This document shows, piece by piece, positions 31,451 through 40,843 of a stretch of DNA of 64,000 nucleotides (position 1 is the stretch's first letter; every line of letters starts with the position of its first letter). The stretch is from contig NZ_QUMW01000009.1 in assembly GCF_003387165.1 (NCBI RefSeq), positions 62,001 through 126,000 of the forward strand, in the 5' to 3' direction. A model generated the notes under the pieces. It saw only the letters and a list, made by a program, of their open reading frames with translations, searched no databases and had not been told where the DNA came from. Source of the stretch: Jeotgalicoccus halotolerans. GTDB lineage: Bacteria > Bacillota > Bacilli > Staphylococcales > Salinicoccaceae. A program made the position numbers and the translations under genes.

Positions 31451-32965
31451 ATGAATTATGATTGGATTAAAACAAGATCCGACTACGATGAAGTCAAAGC
31501 AGCAGTAATAGACCCGCAAAAAGGGACGGAATGGTCATTTCAGGATTTAAATGCACGGGCAGAAAACCTGGCAAATTATTTAACAGATCAGGGCATTAAA
31601 AAAGGAGACGTTGTCGGTATTTTTGCACCGAATGATGTATCGATATTCGACTTATTATTTGCCTGCTTTAAAACGGGAGCGGTTTATATGCCGATGAACT
31701 GGCGTTTAAAACCAAAAGAAATTCAAAGTGTCATTTCAGATTCAGGCGTAAAAATGATTTTTTACTCACTTAGACACAAAGAAAGTTTAACCGGTACACC
31801 TGAAGGACTGCTCCATATGGATGTCGATTCACCGGAATATGATAAAATCTGTGACCCGGAAAATCATAAACCGTTTAAAACTGCAAATGTAAAAAGTGAT
31901 GAACTGGCTGCCTTAATGTATACGAGCGGAACGACAGGACTGCCTAAAGGTGTAATGTTCACCTATGATTCCTTTGTCACGAACTTAATTAATACATCAT
32001 TAACATACAGAACACATTCCAAACAAACGACAATTCTGTCAACACCGATGTTCCACGTGTACGGTTTAAACGACACAGCCTTACCGCTATTAATGGCAGG
32101 CGGAACGCTTGTGCTGCACCGCTACTTCGACGGTGCTGAGCTCAACGATCTGATGGCGAAATACGAACCGGATTATTTATCGCTGATTCCGACGATGTAT
32201 TACGCTATGCTCGTTGCGGATAACTTTAACCTTGAAAGTTTTAAAAATATCGAATATCTCATTCAGGGAGGATCAGCACCGCTGCCGGCTGTTCAGAAGA
32301 AATTTGAAAGCATGGGGTATACGCTGATTAACGGTTACGGTTTAACAGAAGCACCGCTCGCCATGGTAAATGCGTCGGATAATGCCAAAGTTAAACCGAT
32401 GAGTATCGGCAAACCGGTATTGTTTACAGATATAAAATTACTTGATGAAGATAAAAACGAAGTAGCAACGGGTGAAATCGGAGAACTTGCGGTCGGCGGA
32501 AAACAGGTGACACCGGGTTACTGGAATAAGCCGGATGTAACGAAAGAGTCGTTCTGCGGCGATTACTTCCTGACGGGAGATCTTGCGAAGATGGACGAAG
32601 ACGGAGATATATTTATCGTCAACCGTAAAAAAGAACTGATTATTACCGGCGGGGAAAATGTACTGCCTTCAGAAGTTGAAGCGGCACTGTCAGAGCACCC
32701 GATAGTCAAAACTGCTATTGTCGTCAGCTATGAGAGCCCTGAATACGGAGAGTCGGTTTCTGCAGCGATAGTGCTTACGGAAGAAACTGAGAATTTTGAA
32801 GAGATACTGGACAAGCATGTCAGAGAACGCATTGCAGGTTACAAGATTCCAAGACTTTATCTCGAGATGAAAGAAATTCCATTGAACTCAACTGCTAAAC
32901 CGGACCGGCTCGAAATCCAGCAGTTAATGAATGAAAAAGCTCAGGAAAACGGCATAGTACAATAA
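31451..32965 (+). CDS. fadE: Acyl-CoA synthetase (AMP-forming), fad operon
   Basis: 504 residues of the ANL superfamily. The AMP-binding P-loop is MYTSGTTGLPKGVMFTYDS near residue 155. A5-type motif GYGLTEAPLA is near 300, A7 FLTGDLAKMDEDG near 375 and the C-terminal lysine region NSTAKPDRLEI. It activates fatty acids to acyl-CoA with ATP at the membrane. The symbol follows S. aureus naming, in which fadE is the ligase and fadD the dehydrogenase. GGGGAAG precedes the ATG. Confidence 0.86.
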   Translation: MNYDWIKTRSDYDEVKAAVIDPQKGTEWSFQDLNARAENLANYLTDQGIKKGDVVGIFAPNDVSIFDLLFACFKTGAVYMPMNWRLKPKEIQSVISDSGVKMIFYSLRHKESLTGTPEGLLHMDVDSPEYDKICDPENHKPFKTANVKSDELAALMYTSGTTGLPKGVMFTYDSFVTNLINTSLTYRTHSKQTTILSTPMFHVYGLNDTALPLLMAGGTLVLHRYFDGAELNDLMAKYEPDYLSLIPTMYYAMLVADNFNLESFKNIEYLIQGGSAPLPAVQKKFESMGYTLINGYGLTEAPLAMVNASDNAKVKPMSIGKPVLFTDIKLLDEDKNEVATGEIGELAVGGKQVTPGYWNKPDVTKESFCGDYFLTGDLAKMDEDGDIFIVNRKKELIITGGENVLPSEVEAALSEHPIVKTAIVVSYESPEYGESVSAAIVLTEETENFEEILDKHVRERIAGYKIPRLYLEMKEIPLNSTAKPDRLEIQQLMNEKAQENGIVQ

Positions 32966-33017
32966 AAATTTTAACGTTATTTGAAAGCGTTATCTTAATA
33001 AGGTGGAGGGAAATATT

Positions 33018-34223
33018 ATGACAGAAAAAGAACAGACACTTAAAGAATTGTATCCGGAAGACTTAATGAATGTATCGAAAGAATTGACTGAAGGAGAAGT
33101 TAAATTTTTAAAACAGCTGGACGATCTGCTGGAATCCAAATACCGCGATTCAATTAACGATCACTGGGTGAACGCAACAGTGCCTGAAGACTTTTTTGAA
33201 GAGATGGGTAAATTGAATTATTTCAGGAATCCTTTATTGTTTGAAGGTCGTGAAGGAGCGAAAACACCGAGCCAGCTGTTCCAGTTCTTTATGTCCTATA
33301 CAGTGGCGCGCTTCGATGTATCGCTGGTGACAGTGCTTGGTGTGCATCAAGGGCTCGGCCATAACGCCTTTTTATTCGGCGGCTCAAAAGAACAGGTTGC
33401 ACATTATATTCCTAAGCTGCAGTCTCATGAAATGAGAACATGTTTTGCATTGACTGAACCGGATCACGGTTCTGATGTTGCAGGAGGTCTTGAAACGACC
33501 GCTAAGCGTGAAGGTGATGAATGGGTGATTAATGGTGCGAAAAAATGGATTGGGGGCGCTAATGTTTCGGATGTCATTCCACTCTTTGCTGTAGATGTGG
33601 AAACCGGAAAACCCAAAGGTTTTATTATCCGGCCGGAACAGGAAGGCGTCGACATCGATATTATCGAGAACAAGATTGCTTTAAGAATCATTCCGAATAC
33701 AAATATTCGTTTAAATAATGTAGTCGTTAAAGAAGAGGACAGACTGCAAAACATAAACAGTTTTAAAGATATTGCCAAAATACTTTATTCTACACGTGCA
33801 GGCGTATCTTATATGGCTACGGGTGCCATGGCAGGTGCACTGCGCGCAACGCTTGACTACGTCACACAACGCAAGCAGTTCGGCAAAGAAATCAGCAAAT
33901 ACCAGCTTATTCAGGAAAAACTGGCAATGATGCAGGGTAACCTGTCCCATGCGATGGCACTGTCGGCTCAGCTTGCGCGAATGCAGGAGAACGGCGAGTA
34001 CGATGAAGTGGCAACATCAACTGCAAAAATGATGAATGCCTTAAGACTGCGCGAGTCGGTGTCCATGGGACGCGGAATAACAGGTGGAAACGGTATTCTT
34101 GCAGAGTATGATATAGCGAGATTCTTCTCAGATGCTGAAGCTGTTTACACTTATGAAGGCACGCACGAAATCAATGCCCTTGTAATCGGCAGAGCCTTAA
34201 CCGGTGATTCCGCATTCATTTAA
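33018..34223 (+). CDS. fadD: Acyl-CoA dehydrogenase, fad operon
   Basis: 401 residues. N-terminal helical domain, then the FAD/substrate motif CFALTEPDHGSDVAG near residue 140, KKWIGGANVSDVIPLFA near 180, and the C-terminal domain with the active-site Glu region AVYTYEGTHEINALVIGRAL near the end. It performs the first oxidation step of beta-oxidation, giving trans-2-enoyl-CoA, and passes electrons to ETF. Start ATG 33018 with TGGAGGG upstream; the earlier in-frame TTG at 33003 precedes that site and was rejected. The symbol follows S. aureus. Confidence 0.87.
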   Translation: MTEKEQTLKELYPEDLMNVSKELTEGEVKFLKQLDDLLESKYRDSINDHWVNATVPEDFFEEMGKLNYFRNPLLFEGREGAKTPSQLFQFFMSYTVARFDVSLVTVLGVHQGLGHNAFLFGGSKEQVAHYIPKLQSHEMRTCFALTEPDHGSDVAGGLETTAKREGDEWVINGAKKWIGGANVSDVIPLFAVDVETGKPKGFIIRPEQEGVDIDIIENKIALRIIPNTNIRLNNVVVKEEDRLQNINSFKDIAKILYSTRAGVSYMATGAMAGALRATLDYVTQRKQFGKEISKYQLIQEKLAMMQGNLSHAMALSAQLARMQENGEYDEVATSTAKMMNALRLRESVSMGRGITGGNGILAEYDIARFFSDAEAVYTYEGTHEINALVIGRALTGDSAFI

Positions 34224-34272
34224 GTAGTGGGTGTCCGATGAGTTAAAGATAAAATAATTTGGAGGGTTTTTC

Positions 34273-36531
34273 ATGACGATAAAGAAAGCAACAGTGCTTG
34301 GCGGAGGGGTCATGGGCAGTCAGATTGCTGCCCTGCTCGTAAATGCAGGCTTAAAAGTAAAATTGCTTGATATAGCAATAGATGAAAAAGATCCTAATAA
34401 AATTTCAAAGAAAGCTTACGAAATCATCACGGATAAAAAACGGCCGCAGCTGTTTGACTTAAATTTCGCATCGAATTTAACATACGGCAACTTCGATGAG
34501 GATTTAAAAGGTGAGGATGACGCTGATATTTATATCGAAGCGGTTAAAGAAGAACTGGAAATCAAACACAGTGTCTGGAAAAAAGTAAAAGAAGTTGCAA
34601 AAGATAATGCCTTATTTGCAACAAACACATCGGGTATTCCGATTGAATATATCGCTAAAGTATTCAATGATGATGAACGGAAAAGATTTTTCGGCATGCA
34701 CTTCTTCAATCCGCCGCGCATTATGAAGCTGGTTGAAATTATTCCGCTTCAGGATACTGCAGAAGAGTCGGTAAAGCGCGCTCAGCTTTTTGCAGAAGAT
34801 AAACTCGGCAAAGGTGTCGTTGTTGCGAACGACGTACCGGGCTTTGTAGCCAACCGTGTCGGTACACAGACAATGAATGATATTATGCACCGGGCAGAAG
34901 AAGAAGGCATATCGATTTCCGAGACAGATGCACTTACCGGCAGAAGTATCGGACGTCCAGGTACGGGCACCTACGGCTTGAGTGATCTCGTCGGTATTGA
35001 TATTGCAGTGACAGTAACTAAAGGGCTGCAGCAGGTACCGGGTGAGGAGAAGTTCTTTAATGAGACTAAAATAGCCGAGAAACTTGCAGAACAGGGGGCG
35101 CTTGGAAGAAAAACAAAAAAAGGATTTTATAAAAAAGAGAAGAATAAAATTCTCGTATTTGATCCAGAAAAAAATGACTACGTTGAACAGTCAAAACCTG
35201 AATTTCCAATTCTCGGTAAATTCAGTAAAGATTTAAAAGAGAATATGGATATTATTTTTAATGCTGATGATAAAGCCGGCTTATTTTTATGGGAAACCTT
35301 GAGAAATAACTTTTACTATTCAGCCTTAAATGTGCCAAAAGCAGCTTCGGATTACAGAGATATCGACCGGGCGCTTATCTGGGGATTCAACTGGAAAAAA
35401 GGACCGTTCCAGCTGTGGGATTTGATGGGCTTCAGCCGGGTTAAAGATCGCATGAAAGAAGAACTCGGAGAATTGCCTGAATGGATAGAAAAACGCACTG
35501 AACCTTTTTATAAAGAAGGGGAAACCATTGAGCGGGTAACACCAGTAAGTGATTTTATCGATAGTGAAATCTGGAACCGAGAGGATTCCAGGCTCTCGGT
35601 AGTTAATACAGACCAGCTCTTGTTAAAACTGCAGAGCGGCAATAACATTATTTCTGACGGTTTTGCCAAAGACTTAATAGAAGCTGTCGATCTTTTAGAG
35701 AGCGAAGATTTTTCAAGTATGGTTTTATATGCTGACGGCAGAAATTTCAGCGTTGGAGCTAACTTGTACATGATGAAAAAAGCACATGAAATGAATCAGG
35801 TCGAAGAATTAGTCGGACCGGCCATAGATACACTTCATAAAAGCTTTAACCGTCTAAAATATTCACTGAAACCGATAGTGACGGCTGTGCAGGGCAAAGC
35901 CCTCGGCGGAGGCTGTGAGTTAGTGCTGCATTCTCCATTCGTTGTTGCAGCAAGTGAAACATATATCGGCATGGTTGAAGCGGGGGTCGGACTCCTGCCG
36001 AGCGGCGGCGGACTTGCTGAAATGTCGGACCGTATATTAAGTACAAATCATAAGCACGATGACAAACAGCAGTCGATGAGTGAGGTACTGACGAATATCG
36101 GTATGGCAAAAGTTTCAATGAATGCGTATGAAGCGAAGAGATACGGTTATTTAAGAGATACCGATTCAATTATTCTTAATGTGGAGAAACGTGTGGAAGC
36201 AGCTTTAAATAAAGCGCGTCTGGAATCAGAAATGAATTACATTCCTAAACCTGAAGGAAAGTATATTGCTCTTGGTCGTGACTTTAAAGCGCTGGCAGAA
36301 GGAATGCTTGATGCACAGCGTCTCGGTAACTTTATCAGTGATCACGATTACGAAATTACCTTGAAGATTGCAGAAGTATTATCAGGCGGAGATATACCGC
36401 GCAACACTTATGTGAATCAGCGCTATCTGCAGAAACTCGAGAAAGAGAGATTTTTAAATCTCCTGCAGAATGAGAAAACTTACGCTCGGATCAGTCACAT
36501 GCTGGAGACGGGAAAACCGCTCCGTAATTAG
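34273..36531 (+). CDS. fadB: 3-hydroxyacyl-CoA dehydrogenase / enoyl-CoA hydratase FadB
   Basis: 752-residue bifunctional enzyme. N-terminal NAD-binding domain with KKATVLGGGVMGSQIAALLVN and FFGMHFFNPPRIMKLVEIIP. A C-terminal crotonase-like hydratase domain (about 480-640) has ADGRNFSVGANLYMM and VQGKALGGGCELVLHSP, whose oxyanion-hole glycines are intact. It hydrates enoyl-CoA and oxidises the product to 3-ketoacyl-CoA. This domain order (dehydrogenase first) is that of Gram-positive YusL/FadN. GGAGGGTT precedes the ATG. The gene continues the fad operon into fadA. Confidence 0.93.
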   Translation: MTIKKATVLGGGVMGSQIAALLVNAGLKVKLLDIAIDEKDPNKISKKAYEIITDKKRPQLFDLNFASNLTYGNFDEDLKGEDDADIYIEAVKEELEIKHSVWKKVKEVAKDNALFATNTSGIPIEYIAKVFNDDERKRFFGMHFFNPPRIMKLVEIIPLQDTAEESVKRAQLFAEDKLGKGVVVANDVPGFVANRVGTQTMNDIMHRAEEEGISISETDALTGRSIGRPGTGTYGLSDLVGIDIAVTVTKGLQQVPGEEKFFNETKIAEKLAEQGALGRKTKKGFYKKEKNKILVFDPEKNDYVEQSKPEFPILGKFSKDLKENMDIIFNADDKAGLFLWETLRNNFYYSALNVPKAASDYRDIDRALIWGFNWKKGPFQLWDLMGFSRVKDRMKEELGELPEWIEKRTEPFYKEGETIERVTPVSDFIDSEIWNREDSRLSVVNTDQLLLKLQSGNNIISDGFAKDLIEAVDLLESEDFSSMVLYADGRNFSVGANLYMMKKAHEMNQVEELVGPAIDTLHKSFNRLKYSLKPIVTAVQGKALGGGCELVLHSPFVVAASETYIGMVEAGVGLLPSGGGLAEMSDRILSTNHKHDDKQQSMSEVLTNIGMAKVSMNAYEAKRYGYLRDTDSIILNVEKRVEAALNKARLESEMNYIPKPEGKYIALGRDFKALAEGMLDAQRLGNFISDHDYEITLKIAEVLSGGDIPRNTYVNQRYLQKLEKERFLNLLQNEKTYARISHMLETGKPLRN

Positions 36532-36562
36532 TAATATGTACGTACAGAGAGGATGAAGTTAA

Positions 36563-37747
36563 ATGCAGGATGCATATATAGTAGCTTACGGACGCTCGGC
36601 TGCCGGAAGAGCAAAAGGCGGCGCGATGTTCCACGACAGACCGGATGAGATTGCAGCACAGGTTCTTAAAGGTGTGCTTGGACGTGTCGATGGTAAATTC
36701 AGTCCGGATATGGTAGAAGATGTGATTGTCGGAAATTCATTTCCAGAAGGATTGCAGGGACAGAATATTGCACGGTCAATCGCCCTGCTTGCAGGAATGC
36801 CGGATGAAGTGCCGGGACAGACAGTAAACCGATACTGTTCATCAGGACTGCAGACGATAGCAATCGCAGCCAACCAGATTATGGCAGGACAGGCAGATGT
36901 ACTGGTTGCCGGCGGTGTGGAATTAATGAGCGCTGTACCGATGGGCGGCAATGAGCCGACAAATAGCCCAGTATTGCAGGATAAAGATTCAGGAGTGTCA
37001 TATCCGATGGGGCTGACTGCTGAAATGGTGGCAGAAGAATTTAAAGTTTCGAGAGAAGATCAGGATGCTTATGCAGTACAAAGCCATCAGAGAGCACAGG
37101 CTGCGCTCGAGGCTGGGAGGTTCGAAGACGAAATTATTCCGGTTGAAGTAAATAAAGTATCCTATGACGAAAATGGGCCTGTTATAACGAAAGGTGAATT
37201 TAAAACAGATGAACATATACGTCCGGATACGAATATGGAAGGACTTGCCAAACTCAGAACAGTATTTAAAGCAGACGGTACTGTTACAGCAGGAACATCA
37301 GCACCGCTGACAGACGGCGCAGGCTTTGTGGTAGTAATGTCAGGAGATAAGGTGAAAGAACTCGGAGTCACTCCAATTGCCCGCTTTGTCGGATTTAAAG
37401 CAGTGGGCGTAGATCCTAAGATTATGGGCATTGGCCCTGCATATGCCATTCCTGAAGTACTGGAACAGGCCGGTTTATCGGTCAAAGATATGGATTTAGT
37501 CGAGCTGAATGAAGCATTTGCTTCCCAGACAGTCGCTTCAATCAGAAAAGTGGGACTGGATATAGAGAAAACAAATGTCAACGGCGGTGCAATTTCACTC
37601 GGTCATCCGCTGGGTGCATCCGGTGCCATGCTGACTGCGAGGCTGCTTGCTGAAATGAAACGCAGACCTGACTCAAAATACGGCATGGTGACAATGTGTA
37701 TCGGTGTTGGTATGGGTGCAGCAGGAATATTTGAATATGTAAGATAA
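36563..37747 (+). CDS. fadA: 3-ketoacyl-CoA thiolase FadA
   Basis: 394 residues with both thiolase active-site blocks: the acylated Cys in NRYCSSGLQTIAIAANQI near residue 90, and GHPLGASGAMLTARLL plus the general-base Cys in MCIGVGMGAAGIFEY near the C-terminus. It splits 3-ketoacyl-CoA with CoA to acetyl-CoA and a shortened acyl-CoA. Last gene of the fad operon, 31 bases after fadB, ending at a strong terminator. Confidence 0.94.
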   Translation: MQDAYIVAYGRSAAGRAKGGAMFHDRPDEIAAQVLKGVLGRVDGKFSPDMVEDVIVGNSFPEGLQGQNIARSIALLAGMPDEVPGQTVNRYCSSGLQTIAIAANQIMAGQADVLVAGGVELMSAVPMGGNEPTNSPVLQDKDSGVSYPMGLTAEMVAEEFKVSREDQDAYAVQSHQRAQAALEAGRFEDEIIPVEVNKVSYDENGPVITKGEFKTDEHIRPDTNMEGLAKLRTVFKADGTVTAGTSAPLTDGAGFVVVMSGDKVKELGVTPIARFVGFKAVGVDPKIMGIGPAYAIPEVLEQAGLSVKDMDLVELNEAFASQTVASIRKVGLDIEKTNVNGGAISLGHPLGASGAMLTARLLAEMKRRPDSKYGMVTMCIGVGMGAAGIFEYVR

Positions 37748-37748
37748 C

Positions 37749-37787
37749 AAATAACCTCTCCGGATTAAGTTTTGGAGAGGTTATTTT
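37749..37787 (+). terminator. Terminator of the fad operon
   Basis: ATAACCTCTCC (37750-37760) pairs with GGAGAGGTTAT (37773-37783), followed by TTTTAG. Confidence 0.85.
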
Positions 37788-37938
37788 AGTTCAGCATTAA
37801 AAGTGACTGGTGTATCGATAAGAAGTAGATTCACTATTTTGAAACGTTATAGACTCAGAATCTTCGAAAATGTGTGGTATTCATGAACAGGGCTGGTGAT
37901 AAAATAAACCTATACTTAAGTTTTGGGGGAATATTTAA

Positions 37939-38349
37939 ATGAAGAAATTATTGTTACTTTCAGGCCTTACTCTGGTGCTTGCAGCGTGCGGAAACAGTAC
38001 GGAAGAAGCCGAGGGCGAAGAGGCTCATGAACCGCATGAAGAAACTGCAGAGCACCATCACGAACAGGTGCTGGATATTAATTTAACTGTGGATAATGAA
38101 GATAATCCATCTGTCATCAGTGTCGAACTGCTGAAGGAAGATGAAGCTTATGAAGCGGATCGTGTCCGGTTTGAAGTGGAAGATACTGAGACTGCAGAGA
38201 TTACATGGCTGAACGCTGAAAGTGAAGGTGATGGCATCTATACTGCTGAAACTGCACAAGTTGAGCCTGGAGAATACAGCGTTACAGCACACATTAATGG
38301 TCCTGAAGACCTGCACGAACATACAGATGATATTTTTGAAATAGAATAA
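37939..38349 (+). CDS. His-rich lipoprotein with FixH/YtkA-like domain
   Basis: 136 residues. Lipoprotein signal peptide ends at lipobox LAAC (Cys17). An acidic His-rich linker (HEPHEETAEHHHEQ) may bind metal. A YtkA/FixH-like Ig-fold (INLTVDNEDNPSVISVELLK and YSVTAHINGPEDLHEH) forms the rest. Such proteins are often linked to copper or cytochrome oxidase assembly, but no such gene is adjacent. GGGGGAAT precedes the ATG. Metal binding is inference from composition. Confidence 0.75.
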   Translation: MKKLLLLSGLTLVLAACGNSTEEAEGEEAHEPHEETAEHHHEQVLDINLTVDNEDNPSVISVELLKEDEAYEADRVRFEVEDTETAEITWLNAESEGDGIYTAETAQVEPGEYSVTAHINGPEDLHEHTDDIFEIE

Positions 38350-38383
38350 CTGGAGAAGAACAGGCTGATATATAAAACTTTTA

Positions 38384-38470
38384 TCAGCGTGATATAGCGA
38401 GTAGAACAGCAATGCCTGCAATGATGAAAAGAATGAAAGCAAGACCAATACCGCTTAAGATTTCAATCAT
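38384..38470 (-). CDS. 28-residue predicted membrane peptide
   Basis: A minus-strand frame reads MIEILSGIGLAFILFIIAGI and eight more residues ending SR, then TGA. Nearly the whole length is one hydrophobic helix. TTAAGGAGTC precedes the ATG by a typical 7 bases. Placed in an otherwise empty gap with convergent direction to the lipoprotein gene. Short single-helix proteins act as regulators, stress proteins or toxins in Firmicutes; which applies here is unknown. Confidence 0.55.
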   Translation of the reverse strand: MIEILSGIGLAFILFIIAGIAVLLAISR

Positions 38471-38576
38471 AATACCGACTCCTTAACAAATTACTCTCAA
38501 TGTAACATAATTGTTTTTAACATACATGTAATGATAAAATTATATAAATGAAATCATTAAGAGAGTTGGAAAATAT

Positions 38577-39044
38577 ATGGATCCTTTATCAGTCTGGTTA
38601 GATTTAGTTGTACTGCTGGCTTTATTTATCGCCTCAGTTTCCGGTCTAGGTATTTACTTTTCAAGAAAACGTGCGGAAGTTATGACGACACAGCCGCTTC
38701 TGATGATAGACGAAGTCGGCTGGAGAAAGGACGACCGCGGGAAATACATGATGTTCCGTGTCGAAAATAAAAATGATAATCCATTTCACATTGAGAAAGT
38801 TTATATTAAAGGTTATGATTTTACGACAAAATACCATTACATTAAAGAGAAAGAAGAAAATGATGTAGTGATTCTGAAATTTTATATGCAGCCCGATCAG
38901 ACAATGAACTTCCGCATCCGTATTTTATACAGAGACTTCAATAATAAAAGTCATATTATGATGTCTGTGCGTATGGATATGGAAGACGGAGAGCTGACAT
39001 ACGAGGCAGAGGGTACGAAGTTTATCCTCACAAAAAGAAAATAA
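38577..39044 (+). CDS. Hypothetical single-span membrane protein
   Basis: 155 residues. N-terminal membrane helix (SVWLDLVVLLALFIASVSGLG) then a cytosolic or surface beta-rich domain with PLLMIDEVGWRKDDRGKYMMFRVENKND and DQTMNFRIRILYRDFNNKS. No family is recognised. GAGTTGGA precedes the ATG and a weak terminator follows (39054-39085). Confidence 0.7.
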   Translation: MDPLSVWLDLVVLLALFIASVSGLGIYFSRKRAEVMTTQPLLMIDEVGWRKDDRGKYMMFRVENKNDNPFHIEKVYIKGYDFTTKYHYIKEKEENDVVILKFYMQPDQTMNFRIRILYRDFNNKSHIMMSVRMDMEDGELTYEAEGTKFILTKRK

Positions 39045-39053
39045 GTATTTAAG

Positions 39054-39085
39054 AACGCCTTATGATAAAATGAGGTGTTTTTTTC
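39054..39085 (+). terminator. Weak terminator
   Basis: AACGCCTTA pairs imperfectly with TGAGGTGTT, then a run of T. Confidence 0.55.
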
Positions 39086-39111
39086 ATAAAAATTCCAAAT
39101 AAAATTAAACA

Positions 39112-39142
39112 AAAAACAGCGCCGTGTCACGGCGCTGTTTTT
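39112..39142. terminator. Bidirectional terminator
   Basis: AAACAGCGCCG (39114-39124) with CGGCGCTGTTT (39130-39140), A-run on the left, TTTAG on the right. Confidence 0.88.
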
Positions 39143-39146
39143 AGAT

Positions 39147-39734
39147 TTATTCTTCGCTGTCAGCAGGTGCTGAATCAAGCTCGATTTCATGGTCTAGTGA
39201 TTCAGTTTCTTCAAGCGGATTTTCACGGGCCTGCAGGTGTGTTGCGAGTTCCGGATCAAGCGGACCGTAGGCAACGACTGCAGCTGTGTTTTCTCCCGGT
39301 TCCACTAATTCATTGGCCGCGGCTTTTCCGTCTGCAAATTCACCATCGTCTTCAAGGTCCATCGTGTAGTTATCTGTCGGTGCTTCGCCTTCATCACTCA
39401 CCTGGCGGACTGCTAAGTCCAGACTGAATGCTTCAGACGGGCTTGCTGCGCGTTCAGAAGTATTGGAGAATTCAAACTCAACTGCCACTGCCTGAACCGT
39501 TGTATCATTCCCTTCAGCGTCAACAGCCGGTACTTCAACCGGTGTAAAGTTTGTGAAAGTGTAATCCCCGTTGACCCCAGAGTATGATAATTCTTCCTCT
39601 GCCGCTTCTTCTGTTGTTTCTTCAGCCGGAGTTTCTTCCTCTGTGCCTGCTTCTTCTGTGCTGTCTCCATTACACGCGGCAAGTAAAAGCATACTTGCAA
39701 GACCTCCCGCGAATAACGTACGTTTTAACTGCAT
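39147..39734 (-). CDS. Acidic lipoprotein with DUF5067-like domain
   Basis: 195 residues. Signal peptide with lipobox LAAC (Cys21) is followed by a strongly acidic Thr/Glu linker of about 30 residues and an Ig-like domain (DYTFTNFTPVEVPAVDAEGN, VEFEFSNTSERAASPSEAF). This is the DUF5067-type domain seen in many surface lipoproteins of staphylococci and bacilli. Start ATG chosen at 39732-39734 because AGGGGGA lies upstream; the longer in-frame reading adds residues before the signal peptide. Function unknown. Confidence 0.82.
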   Translation of the reverse strand: MQLKRTLFAGGLASMLLLAACNGDSTEEAGTEEETPAEETTEEAAEEELSYSGVNGDYTFTNFTPVEVPAVDAEGNDTTVQAVAVEFEFSNTSERAASPSEAFSLDLAVRQVSDEGEAPTDNYTMDLEDDGEFADGKAAANELVEPGENTAAVVAYGPLDPELATHLQARENPLEETESLDHEIELDSAPADSEE

Positions 39735-39809
39735 GATAAATCCCCCTATATTGTTTGTTTCAACTATATTATATTCTTCACAGAGCTGAAACACAATTTT
39801 CAGAAAAAT

Positions 39810-40727
39810 TTATATGCCGGTCATCCCGTAAATAATCAAACCGATGGTCAAAAGCAGTCCCATAATTGTATTCAGCTTGCCCATCGATGCCATGGCTGGA
39901 ATCAGTTCAACCGGTGTATTTCCTTTACGCATCAGCATAATTGTTTTCAGCGCAAGCGGAATAGACAAGAGCGGGATGAGCAGAAATACCGAGCCCATCG
40001 GCGTAAAGAAGGCCAGGTATATTAAAAATACATAACTGAACAGGAGCAGGGCTGCAGCAATCATTACCGCAAACGGCTTACCAACAAGAATGACATAAGT
40101 TTTGCGGCCGCTCGCCTTGTCCTTTTTCCGGTCGCGTATATTATTTGCCATATTGAGTAAACCTATTGTAATTGCCGGAGGTATGGACATTAATAAAGGA
40201 AATACATGCAGTGTGCCTGTGTGAATAAAAAATGTAATCATAATAATTACAGTGCCCATAAAGAAACCTGCAAATATTTCACCAAACGGTGTCCATGATA
40301 TCGGCACAGGGCCGCCTGTGTAAAGATAACCGACCGCCATTGATACAGCACCAGCGATAAGTATCCACCACGATGAATTTATCGTAATAATAATTCCGAT
40401 TACAGCGGCGATGCCGTAAAATATAAGAGCGATTGTCAAAACGAGACGGGGACTCATGCCATTTCTTACAATAGCACCAGCGATACCGACGGATTCATGT
40501 GAATCCAGACCGCGTTTAAAATCGTAATATTCGTTAAACATATTGGTAGCCGACTGTATTAATACTGTAGCGATCAGCATAAGGAAAAACATTCCCCAGC
40601 GGATGTCAGCAAATAACAATACACTTGCCGTCCCGACAAAAACAGGTACAAAACTTGCTGTCAGTGTATGCGGACGCGTCAGCATTAAATATTTTTTAAA
40701 TCCTGTATGTACTTGTGCTTCCTGCAT
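39810..40727 (-). CDS. menA: 1,4-dihydroxy-2-naphthoate polyprenyltransferase MenA
   Basis: 305 residues, about nine membrane helices. The UbiA prenyltransferase motif NMFNEYYDFKRGLD (about 63-76) and the second Asp motif NMANNIRDRKKDKASGRKT (about 192-210) bind the polyprenyl diphosphate through magnesium. It joins the naphthoate ring to its isoprenoid tail, the membrane step of menaquinone synthesis. Divergent from menF, sharing a 116-base control region. AAAGGAG precedes the start. Confidence 0.93.
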   Translation of the reverse strand: MQEAQVHTGFKKYLMLTRPHTLTASFVPVFVGTASVLLFADIRWGMFFLMLIATVLIQSATNMFNEYYDFKRGLDSHESVGIAGAIVRNGMSPRLVLTIALIFYGIAAVIGIIITINSSWWILIAGAVSMAVGYLYTGGPVPISWTPFGEIFAGFFMGTVIIMITFFIHTGTLHVFPLLMSIPPAITIGLLNMANNIRDRKKDKASGRKTYVILVGKPFAVMIAAALLLFSYVFLIYLAFFTPMGSVFLLIPLLSIPLALKTIMLMRKGNTPVELIPAMASMGKLNTIMGLLLTIGLIIYGMTGI

Positions 40728-40843
40728 GACTTTCTCCTTTAAAACATGATGGTTATAATTTTATCATATTTAAGTGTTGTCCATACACACGGTAGGTAAA
40801 AAATGATAAAATAAAGCTAATTATGATGAAAGTAGTGTGACTC

